NCBI GenBank assembly: GCA_011032825.1
Contig: JAADJZ010000026.1
Location: forward strand, 124,001-188,000
Source: Massariosphaeria phaeospora
Taxonomy: Eukaryota; Ascomycota; Dothideomycetes; Pleosporales
DNA: 64,000 nucleotides
Reading direction: 5' to 3'
In this document: in pieces, positions 1 to 10,881 of the stretch
How positions within the stretch are numbered: the stretch's first letter is position 1
Layout: every line of letters starts with the position of its first letter
Made by a program: the position numbers and the translations under genes
Notes under the pieces: generated by a model
Database searches by the model: none
What the model was told of the DNA's origin: nothing
What the model saw: only the letters and a program-made list of their open reading frames with translations

Positions 1-813
1 ACCTCGAGCTACACCTCTTTCGCCAGCTCCCCGCCCACACCTCGACTGGTGCGCAGCGACTCGTCTGACTCTTACACCATGCAGACGCCGTCTCCCATCA
101 CGCCCGAGTTCAGCTTCGGTGGACCGAGCATGCACTCGCCAGTCTTCTCGTCCGGCTACTTCTCATCGCTCGCCAAAGACTCGGACTCGGCCTATCCTCC
201 CGTACCCCAAAATTCGGCGTCGCTGCCTTATCCTGCCACGGGCGCTTCCCAAACCGCTTATTTCAGCCCGCAGCAGGGGACCGGCACCGACAGCCGCCCC
301 GCGTCAGCATCAGCTAATCCGCGCTCGAAGAAGAACAACTACCCCTGCCCGATGGCCGTGCAGTTCAAATGCGCCGATTACTTCACCACCTCGGGCCACG
401 CCGCACGGCATGCCAAGAAGCACACTGGCAAGAAAGACGCCTTCTGCCCAGAGTGCAACAAGGCCTTCACCCGCAAGGACAATATGGAGCAGCATCGTCG
501 AACACACCAGAGCGGGCGCAACGCAACGAAAGGCGGCGAGGGCAGCGCAAAGAAAGCAAAGCACCAAGCCAAGCGGCCCAAACCTGCCCCGCTCCACACT
601 CCAATGGAGCCCTTCCCAAGCAGCCCCCTCGGCTCCAGCATGTCTATCGCGCCGGCAGTACAACCCGTCGATGATTTCAACGACTATTCACAATCCGTCT
701 ATCCCGATCCCGCCGCGTTTGGCATAAGCTATCCCTTCTCCGGCGGCTCCTTCTACGGCCTGGACACGCTTGCCACCGCTGCCAGTGAAGAGAAGCGCAA
801 GTATGGGTCTTGA
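1..813 (+). CDS. C2H2 zinc-finger transcription factor, Nrg1-like (5' partial)
   Basis: The frame is open from the first base of the window, so the start lies upstream; the stop is TGA at 811-813. The visible 270 codons begin with a Ser/Pro/Tyr-rich, poorly conserved stretch. Two adjacent fingers follow at about 340-520: an atypical first one (Cys, seven residues, Cys, then His-x3-His in a TTSGHAARHAKKH context) and a canonical second one, C-x2-C-x12-H-x3-H, ending NMEQHRRTH. A Lys/Arg-rich segment behind the fingers looks like a nuclear localisation signal. The TSGH/RKDN spacing recalls fungal Nrg1-type repressors of stress and carbon-source genes; that assignment is by resemblance and the exact orthologue is not settled. 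The tail is Ser/Pro/Tyr-rich and may be regulatory. Confidence 0.8.
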   Translation, partial: TSSYTSFASSPPTPRLVRSDSSDSYTMQTPSPITPEFSFGGPSMHSPVFSSGYFSSLAKDSDSAYPPVPQNSASLPYPATGASQTAYFSPQQGTGTDSRPASASANPRSKKNNYPCPMAVQFKCADYFTTSGHAARHAKKHTGKKDAFCPECNKAFTRKDNMEQHRRTHQSGRNATKGGEGSAKKAKHQAKRPKPAPLHTPMEPFPSSPLGSSMSIAPAVQPVDDFNDYSQSVYPDPAAFGISYPFSGGSFYGLDTLATAASEEKRKYGS

Positions 814-2215
814 ACGGCTCTATCCTGTTTGGCTTTTATCTTCTCGGCTTTTCCAGCCGTCCTTCATCTACAGCCCGGACCCTGCCAGGACTGGTAACGT
901 CCTCCCATCCTGACAGCGCGTTCGCCGGCCACGAGCTCAAACATATTTCTCATATCATCAAAATATCAGTGCGCAAGTAATAGACGCATGCCGTCATGGC
1001 TACGACTCAATGCGGCGTTCTATTCGGTTGGCAGCGCTTTGTCCTCCAACATCGGCCCATTCACTTCTCTCCTGTATTCTTTTTTGTGCTACGGCTGGCT
1101 GGCTTACCATTATTTCGCCGTCTCTTTTTACGGCCCGAATGTTTGACATGGGGATTGAGCGGGGGTGTCCTTTTCGGCTTGGCCATTACCAAGGTCTCTG
1201 GCTTGGCTGCGCTGCGCCTCAGGGTCTTAGCTGGGCGTTTTCACGGTTGGTCTGGGCATGCTTTTTCTGCACAGCAGTTGCGTGCAGCAGGAGAGGGGTA
1301 ATTTGTGGGGATTAGGAAATATTGGGATCGGGTCGGTTCAGGTCAGGTCAGGTCAGATCAGGTTAGGATATTGGTAGTGGCTCCAACATGTATACCCCGC
1401 CGAATGTTTGCAGGCACACATTGTTCTTCTTCTTCTTCTTGTTTCACACTATTTTCTTTTACGCAATTGCTGTGCCAAAAAGACGGATGTCATTGGGCCA
1501 TTTATGGTGGAGCGGAGCGGGGAGGGGCCGGCTAGGATTCATTGGGTTGCCTTTGCTGTCAGTCAGTAGTCTGAAAGTCAAGTCACCGATAATAGGCGGC
1601 GAGAATCAATTGATTGACGATGGATTGATTACTATTCCATGTTCCCATATTTCTACATGTTCACACGCTTGTATTGTTTGGCCCGCCCGCCCGCCCGGCC
1701 ACTAAAAAGATACCAAAATACTCTGGCTTGGTTTGGTTTGGTTTGCTTGTCCTTGTCCAATAATGTTCGACCATACATACCATGGTTCAACTTCGGAACC
1801 AGATAGACCGCAATAACGGAACGCTACTGTACGGTTCCTGGCCTTGCCTTGCCTTGGCTTGGCTTAGGTAGTATGGTACACTCCTGGACTGGAGCAGTGG
1901 AGCAGCTCGAGTCCCGAGTCCGAGTCCGAGTTCGAGTCTAGAGCTTTCGATCGGCGAAAGGCTTCTTTCCCCGCACACGCTAGGGGAATAAAGCTATCGA
2001 ACTATAGATGGAAGTTAGTTGGGCTCAAACATTTGTTTGTTGCTTGCGTGGACCGGATATTGATATTAGGATTTGCAATTATCGAGCTTTCTTCAATATG
2101 CATGGCGTTTGACAAATAACTGTTTAAGCTACCTAGCGGCATCTACCTAGCTGAACTATCTTTTCGTTCGTTTACTGCCTAGGTAACAAAGGTTATCTAT
2201 CACCCCCGCTTTACC

Positions 2216-2334
2216 CTGCTCTGCTCTGCTCTGCTCTGCGCGGTGCCTGTATGCATGCGTGCCTCGGCACATAAAATGCTAAATTAGCTATTTTTCGGGG
2301 GCGTTTTCTGGTGCTGGGCTGGGCTGGGCTGGGC
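2216..2334. repeat. Pentanucleotide microsatellites (CTGCT)n and (GGGCT)n
   Basis: Two short tandem runs lie close together: CTGCT units at 2216-2239 and GGGCT units at 2313-2334. Similar 5-bp runs occur at 1333-1362 (GGTCA), 1851-1867 (GCCTT) and 2478-2494 (GAGCT). They are non-coding. Confidence 0.8.
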
Positions 2335-3415
2335 ATCGTTGGGTTGCGGATGCGGATGGGATTAGGAGGACGGGGATATGGAGGGTTACGTATTAGTGGC
2401 TTGGTGGGTATTGGTTGATGTGAAGGTTGTGTTTATGGTTTGCATTCGGTCCGATGAATAATGGGATATGTAGAGTCTGAGCTGAGCTGAGCTGGGGGGA
2501 TTGGGGAATAGAGTGGAAGTGGAGTGGAGGAGGGAGTGGAGGTCGGAGTTGCCGTTTTGGGCGGCGGTGGGTAGACTAGCGAGCCTCGACGTCTGACCTG
2601 TTCTGTCTTCCTCTCCTCTCAACCACCTGCGCTCTTGCAGATGCTTACTTTCTACCACTCCGAACGCACGCGCGCACGCACGCATGCTCAACAAAATACC
2701 GCAAATGTGCAGTCGGACGTTCGTCTTGGCGGTGAGGTCGTGTCCTGCACTCTCGACGAATGTGAGGTCTGCTGTGCGTCTGAGGCCGTGTCGTGCATGC
2801 AAGGAACAGCGGAACATCGACGCCTGCGCGCATGGATGCGCATGCTGCCCGATGCAGGCAGGCAATCGGGCACTCACTCACTCACAGGAGGGTTTCCGCT
2901 TGCAGTGCAGACAACATGGGCGCACCAGAACAGCAGAAGGCGAGGCGGCGTGCGTGGTACAAAACTCCACTTTCCGCGACGCCGCGGCCAGGCACGGCAT
3001 CGTATCGCCCAAGCCAGCCTTCCTTCCTTCGCTGTGGTTCGGCAGCACAGAGCCACGCTCCCCCAGCAACACAAGCAAGACCCCTGATACCGAAAGCCTC
3101 GCCCTTTCCCTTCTCCGTTTTCCCTTGCTTGCATGCACAATGGCTCCGTCCGTTCCGATGCGTTCCGTCTGAGACCTTCCTATTCTCTATCTACGGGCGC
3201 CAAATGTCTTTGCGTTGTCTCATAGCACTATCAGACCGGATGCAATGTCTCTGATTTCCCCGCACTCTCCTCGTAAACGTCCCGTCTTGTAGAGCACAGT
3301 GTTCTCGTCTGGTCACCTCAATCTGCTTTTCTTGTGTAAGACCGTGCCTATCAACTTCAGCCGTGAAAGTGTGTATGTAACCGCTGACTACTTGGGACGG
3401 GGCCCCCTGCATCAC

Positions 3416-3444
3416 GCATGGCATGGCATGGCATGGCATGGCAT
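3416..3444. repeat. Pentanucleotide microsatellite (GCATG)n
   Basis: Five to six perfect GCATG units lie in the gene-free region. GCATG with its complement CATGC gives the run partly self-complementary character. Confidence 0.85.
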
Positions 3445-3896
3445 CCCCCCTTCTGCATACGTAACGCAACGGCCACGCATCCGACCACGCCCGCGGTCAA
3501 TTGCACCTCCCCCGCTCCGTTCCACGTAGCATCCACGGACCCTGGCCCTGCCCGTGGAAGCATAACACCACGCATGCCTCGGACCATTGGCTGGCTTGCT
3601 GCGAGGAATGAGGTGGCTGGCTGACTGGCTGCTGCTGCAGTGCTACGTCGTCTATCTGCCCGCACATCTCGAAATAGCGTTGGACAGCATGCGGGGAAAC
3701 GATCGGGACCGCGCCTAGGGCAAGTGTTTCAGACTGACAATCTTTGTCTCTGGCTGCCCGGTTCCCCGGACCCGGTCGCGCGTTGAGACATTGACGAGAA
3801 TGACCCTTGTCGGAAATCATCTAGTCTTCCGCGGGGAGAAGCGAGTGCACGACGTGGGGAGTGGGTGCTTGAGACGTATCCGTTTGCGTCCAGACG

Positions 3897-3922
3897 TCTC
3901 ATCTCATCTCATCTCATCTCAC
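3897..3922. repeat. Pentanucleotide microsatellite (TCTCA)n
   Basis: About five tandem TCTCA units sit on a pyrimidine-rich plus strand. A shorter related stretch occurs near 4835-4870. Confidence 0.8.
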
Positions 3923-5039
3923 CTCAATCTCACCGAGACCAGCACATAGATGTTCTCCTCCCAGCCTCCCTATACTTACCATTCCCAACTCCTTCTCCGC
4001 ACTCACACTTCCCTTCCCTTCCATTCATCCCACCCCACCGCACCTCACTAAAAACCCCTGGTAACACAAAGGGAAAAAAAACGCGCTAAAGCACACCATG
4101 CTCCACGCTCCCCGCTAACAACGGACAGCAGCCGTACCACGTCGTACCGTCTCACAAGTCCCCTCAACCCATAAAAGTTAAACGAGCCTAGCCCGTCCTC
4201 AAATTTCAGTCCCGATCGTGGCAAGTTGCAACCCACACTTAAGCTCCACCCAAGCCAAGCTATTTCGACGTTGTCTAGATTGCAGGCCAGGTCGAGGTTT
4301 TTCCCCGCCACCTTCGGTGCCATGATATATGACGAAGCAACTCGCTCCCGCTGCCTTCATTTCAGGTAATGCACATATGGCGATGCCACTGCAACTCGCT
4401 TCGTTCTCGTTTCAGCAGGTGCATGCTGCGCACTGTGTACTGCGTGCTGCATACGCCCTTGGCATATAGCAGCACTCAACACACAACACGCCAGAGACAC
4501 TTCCTGCCGCTGTTGCTGCCCAAAAAGAACAACACCCGCGTCCTAGCTACCGCTCCCTCCCCTTCCCTCCCCTTCCCCCAATACGGGCCGCCATACATGC
4601 CGTTCTCGTAGCCCGTTTCTTTTCTCCTCCTGTACAACCGACATAGTCATGACTCATGTGGAATAAATAGAGGGGTTTGACCAAGCATGCATGATACAAG
4701 CAGGGAAACTGCATAGTAGTTACTGATATGTCTGCGAGTTGACGAGTCGACGCTACTTCCGTTTGGGCACGTTTAGGCTGCAAAATCATACGCTATCTGT
4801 CTATCCATGCAGACTACTTACCTTGTTCGTTGCGTTATCTCGTCTCATCTCGTCTCGTCCGGTCTCATCTTCTCTCCTAGAACAGCTGAGACTAGGTGCT
4901 TCATTCACTTCACTTCGCTTCGCTTTGGAGAGAAGATTCAATTCCATTGTTCGTAAACATGCAGTAGTAGTAGTACTCTATCTTCCTAGCAGCACCGCGA
5001 CAAATACACTTGCCTGCCTGCTACTCACCTATCACGTAT

Positions 5040-5560
5040 TCTATTTATCCATCCATTCAATTCACTTATTTGTTCCATTCAATCCAATTGTTCGGTTCAC
5101 TCATTTGTTCAATTCATTCATCTGTTCAGTTCATTTATTTGATCAATCCATCTTATTTGATCAATTCATGTTCATCTGTTCAATTTATTTTCATCTGCAC
5201 ATTCAGATTATTTTCATCTGTTCATTCTGTTTATTCAATTTAATTGTTCAATTCATTTCATTTCGTTCGTCTATTCCTTTATCTGTTCAATTCATTCGTC
5301 CAATTCACTCGTTTAATTTATTCAGTTCACTCCTTCGTTCAATTCACGTATCTGTTTAATTCATTTTCATCCGTCCATTTACCCCTTTCCTTTCCCTCAT
5401 CTCAACCAACACCACCACCAAACAAACAAACAAACAAATACCACCCGTTGTCTATTTATTCAATTCATTTCATTCGTCCAATTCACTCATCAATTAATTC
5501 AATTCAATTCATTTGTTTTGTTTACTTATTTGTTCGTTCAATTCACTTATATCTTCAATT
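5040..5560. repeat. T-rich degenerate tandem array (TTCAATTCATT-like)
   Basis: About 500 bp is built from variants of TTCA, ATTCA and TTCAATTCATT, with strong T over A skew on the plus strand and little G. A short interruption near 5385-5445 is C- and A-rich (AAAC units). The long ORFs across it, rich in Phe, Ser, Ile, Leu and Gln, are a by-product of the composition, not genes. Confidence 0.75.
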
Positions 5561-6434
5561 CACCCCTTTCCTTTCCCTCCTCTCCCTCCTCACCCGCAAC
5601 AATACCAGACAAACAAACACCACCTATCCACCAGCTCAGCTCAGCTCAAAGCCTGCACACACGTGCACAACCTCAACCTCCATGCCCATCTCAAAACCGG
5701 TAAAATCCACAATTCACTCAAAATTAGGGCCCGCAGCCCGCAGCCCTTCGACTGACACACAACGCTGTCTCTCTCAGACCTAAGACCCCCCCTGTCAGCA
5801 GCAGGTCTTGCAACACCCTAGGCGTCACGCGCAGCTGTAAGTTAAAGTTAGCTGGAGCAACGCATCTGAGCTGGGCTGGGCTGAACTGAACTGGATTGTG
5901 TGGCAGGCAGACAGGCGGCGAGATAGCGGGCTTTGCGGGTGCGATGCGGTGCGGTGTCTTTGGGTATGGGATGGGCGAGCGAGAGGGGTAGAGAGACAGA
6001 GTTAGAGTTAGAGCGAGCCTGCCTAGGGACATGTAGCAAACAATCCATAGTGATAGCGCATCGCAATGCCTAGGCAGTGTAGTGCAGGGTACCCAGCCAT
6101 CCATCTCCAGCGAGGCCGGCCTCACTCACCCAGTCCATCTCATCTTCTCGTGCAAACTTCCCGTCCCGCCTAGCAATGGTCCACCGCAAACAACAGAACT
6201 GCACTGCACTGGATTGTACTGGCACTTGGCGCGAACAACTGAATTTATCACCACCAACAACAATCCATCTTGCCCAATCCCTATTCTGTACCAACCGTGT
6301 CTGTCTATCGATCGCCAATGCTTTGCTTTGCGTGCGTGCGTGCGTGCCGCTAACCCAGACCAAAAACTCCCAAAACCAAAAATAGATGATGATGATGATA
6401 TCCAAAAAACGCCTACGCCTTACGAATGATGCAG

Positions 6435-8312
6435 TCACGACATATCCTCGTCCAGAGCGCCCGGCTCTTGCTCTTCTTCTTCCACTTGCTCGGCCTCCAC
6501 TTCATCTCCGCCCCGCGCCGTAGCCGCAGCCACAGCCTCCTCCCCCTCCTCCTTGCCAGTCTCCGCGTTGGCTTCCTTAGCCACCGCGTCCGCAACACCC
6601 TCTGCCCCCGCCCCAACCCCAATCTTCCGCTTCTGGCCATACGGGCTCCAGCGGCGGACGTCGGGCGGCCGCTGCGGCTTGCGGTTCGCCGAGTGCGGGT
6701 TCTTGACGATCTGGCCGTCGTCCAAGCGCAGGAACAGCGTGTCTCTGCCGTCGACGTGGTCCGAGATGTCGGCGTCCTTCTCGTCGGGCCAGATCATCAG
6801 GTTGGCGCCGTTGATCTCGATGGATTTGCCGCCCGTGCGCGGGACGTGGAAGACGGCGGCGCCGACCGGGGCGAAGTCTTGCTCCCACGTGGCCTTTTGC
6901 TGCATCCGCGTGATGTAGTCCATGGGAAGTGTGTAGAGCACGTTGTCTTCTTTGTCGTAGACCTCCTTGAGGGGATAGCTGAGGACGGCGAGGCCGAGCC
7001 CGCAGTCGACTCGAGAGGAGATGGGGTGCAGACGCCCGCCAAATACCTTCAGTTCGAACGCAATGCCGGACTCGGTCCACATGTTGTCGCCCAGAAACAC
7101 CTCGGGCTCTCCTAGCGGATGTTCGTGGTGCGGTCCCGAGACTTCGATGAAGTGTGCCATTTCATGAGCAAGGCAGACGGCGAGGAACAGGTTGAAGCGC
7201 AAGACCATAGCGGGCTCCGGGTATTGCAGTTTGCTTAATTTCTTCGCAGTTGTGTAGAAGTCTGTGTGGAGACAGATTCTGCTGGTGTGGCATTTGCGAT
7301 TTAGCTTCCGCATGAGCCCATTCTTGTAGTCTGCAACCAGGCCCATCGAGGCGTACGCAGGATCAGGTGGTAAAGGTTGTCGGTGGAACATGAAATGTAG
7401 CGTATCCACCTGTCCATCTAAAAACTTGCTGAACTCCAGTGCCTTCTCTTCTGAATACGGCACTTCGTCGCGGATGCGGAAGCAAGACTGTCCATATTCT
7501 GCGGACGTCTTTTCGCAGGGCTTCCTGTCCCCAAAGACGAGGGTGTGCCAAAAACCAGAGGTAGCTCGAGAGAAAAGCAGCAGAGTGCTGAGGCGCAGGG
7601 CAGGTTTCAAGACTTCGTACACCTCGTCCGGACACCCGTGAAAGTTTTCCAGTCGGAAGATGCGATGTATATCGTTATCGAGAGTGGAGGTGCGCATGGA
7701 AGCGTCGTCTTGAAAGGTCACGGCTTGTTTTCTGATCAGTTCAACCGGATCGAAACCCAGTTTCAAGGATTTACGCTTGGTAGGATCCTTATCCTTCCGA
7801 TGGCCAAGTAGACGCCGATATTTCTCCAACACTTTCCGGTCGGCCACCTGGGCCAAATGATGGTTGATGCTGATACTGAGTTGGAGAGAAAAATCTTTAG
7901 GCACCTCGATCGTCGATGGTATGAACGTCGCCGAGTTGTCGTAGCTCAAAACGTCTGGTAGCGCACGCACAAGCTTATCGATGCACTCGTCCATGATCAC
8001 ACCCTCTTGCAGTTTGTGCAGAACTACAGTATTGTCGCCTTTCTCTTCAACGTGATATTCGCCTTCTCCGCCATCGGGTAAGAAATGCCGTATTTGTTTG
8101 GATGCAGTTGGCGGGGGCCCACATCCTGTGGGAGGAGTAATAGTATCGCTTGGTGTCCATTCCATACTATCGGGATCATGTTGCTCGTTGCTGAAATTCC
8201 CGTTCTCCTCATTCCCGTCGTCTCCACTGGCGTCCTGATTCATCCGTTCTTCCAACAGTTGACTAGCATGAATCATGGCCTCATATGCCTTTCGGTACCT
8301 GAACGGGTCCAT
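6435..8312 (-). CDS. Putative HExxH metallopeptidase-like protein, unrecognised family
   Basis: This is an intronless frame of 625 codons from ATG (8312) to TGA (6435). An acidic low-complexity N-terminus (to about residue 70) leads into a 450-residue folded region. It carries HEMAHF at residues 383-388, the HExxH zinc motif, with H383 and H387 as ligands and E384 as catalytic base. About 27 residues on is TESGIAFE, where E414 or E420 could be a third ligand in gluzincin style. The C-terminus (after about 560) is Ala/Glu-rich and probably disordered. There is no signal peptide, so a soluble intracellular protein is likely. I do not recognise the family; protease activity is inferred from the motif alone. 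The gene starts 802 bp from the divergent eIF3h gene. Confidence 0.75.
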   Translation of the reverse strand: MDPFRYRKAYEAMIHASQLLEERMNQDASGDDGNEENGNFSNEQHDPDSMEWTPSDTITPPTGCGPPPTASKQIRHFLPDGGEGEYHVEEKGDNTVVLHKLQEGVIMDECIDKLVRALPDVLSYDNSATFIPSTIEVPKDFSLQLSISINHHLAQVADRKVLEKYRRLLGHRKDKDPTKRKSLKLGFDPVELIRKQAVTFQDDASMRTSTLDNDIHRIFRLENFHGCPDEVYEVLKPALRLSTLLLFSRATSGFWHTLVFGDRKPCEKTSAEYGQSCFRIRDEVPYSEEKALEFSKFLDGQVDTLHFMFHRQPLPPDPAYASMGLVADYKNGLMRKLNRKCHTSRICLHTDFYTTAKKLSKLQYPEPAMVLRFNLFLAVCLAHEMAHFIEVSGPHHEHPLGEPEVFLGDNMWTESGIAFELKVFGGRLHPISSRVDCGLGLAVLSYPLKEVYDKEDNVLYTLPMDYITRMQQKATWEQDFAPVGAAVFHVPRTGGKSIEINGANLMIWPDEKDADISDHVDGRDTLFLRLDDGQIVKNPHSANRKPQRPPDVRRWSPYGQKRKIGVGAGAEGVADAVAKEANAETGKEEGEEAVAAATARGGDEVEAEQVEEEEQEPGALDEDMS

Positions 8313-9114
8313 TCTGGCTACTGTCAGTCTTTTGAATAGAGGCTATCGATATGTCATCTGCGAAGTATCCGACGGTGACTGTCCACGGGAAGAGCCTGAT
8401 TCCAAAGGGTGGTGTTGCTGATTTTGTGTTCGCTATTTAAGCTGCAGATGAAAGGCTCCTACAGCTTGCTCCTGGTGACGAAATATACCAAACACTGCCA
8501 CAGCACCAGCCATTTCAGTCAATGCGACTTTCATACGCCGCGACTAATTCACCTGGCACAAGTGAAAGCCTGCAGAGGGGAGGCGTGTCTTACACGAAAT
8601 CAGCAGACCAGTCACGAGCTCCAACAGAACGGCGAAAGGTCCAGAACAAGGGCCATCAGATCTCCAAAGAAACAGGGATAACAATATGCGTGCAAACAGA
8701 GGGGGTCGGCGACGGCGAGCGTTGAAGTGCCTATGCGAGAACCATGGATTGCAAGGGAAAGGAAGCGAAGCTCCAAGCTTGGACACCATGGCCCGTGCGC
8801 TCTTGTAGCGCGCTCTAGCCATCAGCCTTGCCAATCTCGGACACCAGGCGCCTTGTTACTGCCTTCGCGAAACCGCATTTGGGTACTTTAGAGAAGGTAT
8901 AGGCTTCGCCATAACCATACGTCTGCATGCCGACCATTTCCTTTTTCTATTTCACCACGTACCTCGGTAAGCGGGTTTTGGTTGGCACGTGACGCGCCTC
9001 GCTTGTGTGCCAAGAGCCGATCGTCGAACTTCTGAATTTCCAAAACCCCTCGCTGCTACCTTTGCGCCTCTACACCCCGACAACACAGCCTCTTGTCTGA
9101 CCAGCCTCGTAAAT
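8313..9114. promoter_or_regulatory. Divergent intergenic region, HExxH gene / eIF3h
   Basis: This 802 bp holds the upstream regions of two genes transcribed away from each other. No further gene is visible; the short ORFs here lack conservation signals. No TATA element or named operator could be assigned. Confidence 0.5.
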
Positions 9115-10362
9115 ATGGCCGACTCACTGAAAGACTCTCCTATCAAGGAGGTCCTGATCGAAGCTCTGGTACGTGCCTCATTGAAAGCAGGAAATTCACC
9201 CCGCCCGACCCCTCCCCGACCGCGTTTTGCGCCTTGTGCTCCGCCGCGGATTGCTGACTTTATGGGTGCAGGTCGCTATCAAAATTGTAACCCATAGTTC
9301 GAAGGCGTTTCCTACTACGGCGACTGGCTCCCTCGTGGGCATGGAGGTGAACGGCACGCTCCAGATCACCAATTCGTTCGCGTTCCCCACAATCGATGCC
9401 CCAGCGACGGACTCCCACCAGGACTCGAAAGTGGACCTAGCCGCTGCAGCGCCACGGGCAAAGGCAAATTTGGCATACCAGAATGAGATGATCAAGTTCC
9501 TGCGCGAAGTGAACGTGGACGCGAACAATGTGGGCTGGTACACGAGCACAAGCATGGGCAACTTTGTCAACTTGAACACAATCGAGAACCAGTTTTATTT
9601 CCAGAAGGAGCACAATGAGCGGACGGTAGCGCTGGTTCATGACGTGAGCCGCAGCTCGCAAGGCAGTCTGAGCCTTCGCGCGTATCGCTTGTCGCCCGCG
9701 TTCATCACTGCGTACAAGGAGTCCAAGTTCACAACTGAAAAGTAAGCGCGGCATCTTTATGAGTTCTGCACATGAAAACTGACAGAAACAGTCTGCAGAA
9801 GAGCGGGCTCCGCTACCACGACATCCTCGTCGAGGTACCCGTGATCATTCACAACTCGCATCTCGTCACCTCGCTCCTCCACCAGCTGCCCTCAGATGCG
9901 CCCAAGGAAGAGCTCTCCTTTCCGCCGAATCTCGCGGCTCTACAGCAGGACCCCAACACACCGGAGCCGCCGCTCTTCCCCAACTTCGACTCACTCGACC
10001 TGTCCATTGACCCCTTCCTCGAGAAGACGTGCGATTTGCTCCTTGAGAGCATCGAGAACCACCACACGGAGCTCAACAACCACCAGTACTACCAGCGATC
10101 ACTAGCGCGTGAGCAGACTAAGATCACCGCTTGGCAGCAGAAGCGGAAGGCGGAGAATGCGGCGCGGGCAGCCTCAAAACAGCCACTGTTGCCTGAGGAC
10201 GAATGGCAACGGCTCTTCAAGTTGCCCCAGGAGCCCAGCAGATTGGAAGTACTGCTCAACTCACGACAAGTGGAGCAGTACTCGAGGCAGGTGGATGGTT
10301 TCACGGCTAGCGTCAGCTCCAAGATGTTTGCGGTGAAGAGCAATTTGTTGCCTGGAGAGTAG
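9115..10362 (+). CDS. Translation initiation factor eIF3 subunit H
   Basis: Three exons, 9115-9168, 9272-9741 and 9792-10362, encode 364 aa. Both introns (103 and 50 nt) are GT-AG and phases match. The product is the MPN-domain subunit h of eIF3, which binds the 40S ribosome and recruits mRNA in the cytoplasm. The MPN domain spans about residues 15-150. The JAMM zinc site of active deubiquitinases is absent: where an HSH motif would stand the sequence reads [11 protein letters not shown], as expected for the structural eIF3h type. The C-terminal half is helical, with a charged region around the [15 protein letters not shown] segment. The start is set by the short first exon [18 protein letters not shown], typical of the family. 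Confidence 0.93.
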
Positions 10363-10881
10363 GGGATCTGAATGAAAAGCGGTTTCTTTACAATGCATTC
10401 GGCACGGCGTTGGGGACGATGGGTTCCATGAGTCCAGGACGGTTTCTGTCTGCTAGATATGCTGCAAATAGTGCAGGTGGTGGAAGACACGGACCATTGG
10501 GACCATTAACCGATGTTTCTTTATGGCGCATGGGTGAACGTCTCTATTGGGAGCGGATGAGCCAGCTGCGCAAACTGAAATAGCCTCTATAGCTAAGAGC
10601 CCTCGCAATGTCGAACATGTGTTAATGCCAGGATGCGCTGGCAGATTCCGGAAAGTCTGACAAAGATTGATGATAACCCATCGGCGGCAAATTACGACAT
10701 CCTTTGATCCATCAATGAAAGACGGCAGTACCACATAGCCCCTCCTCATGGTTGCGCCAGCTTAAGTATTTGCTCACTTGCTTTAGGACCCGCAGCGGCG
10801 GCCCAAGCTCAGTTGAACCTCAGTTGTGCAGCTCTTGGCGACCATCGGTGGTAAAAGCGGCATCAAACAACAGACGGCAGC
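10363..10881. other. Intergenic, 3' of eIF3h and upstream of next gene
   Basis: This 519 bp lies between co-oriented genes. I see no gene, tandem repeat or assignable motif. Confidence 0.5.

Larger units (their letters stand above)
814..6434. other. Long convergent intergenic region, no supported gene
   Basis: This 5.6 kb lies between two genes that point at each other, where fungal genes usually leave a few hundred bases. All six frames hold only short ORFs of low complexity, mutually overlapping, with no recognisable family. The content is simple repeats: pentanucleotide runs between 1333 and 3922 and a T-rich degenerate array at 5040-5560. A non-coding transcript, a decayed gene or a long 3' regulatory region are all possible; the sequence does not decide. 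Confidence 0.6.

Noticed and set aside
2386..3254. Overlapping ORFs of 60-160 codons on both strands
   Set aside because: All six frames are about equally open and Arg/Ser/Thr/Cys-rich, which points to composition. No conserved motif.
4048..4323. 91-codon minus-strand ORF starting MAPKVAGK
   Set aside because: Looks random beyond the first residues and has no plausible flanking exon.
4739..5783. Long plus-strand frames rich in Phe, Ser, Ile and Leu
   Set aside because: They run through the T-rich repeat array; several overlapping frames show the same bias and none has a family signature or codon preference.
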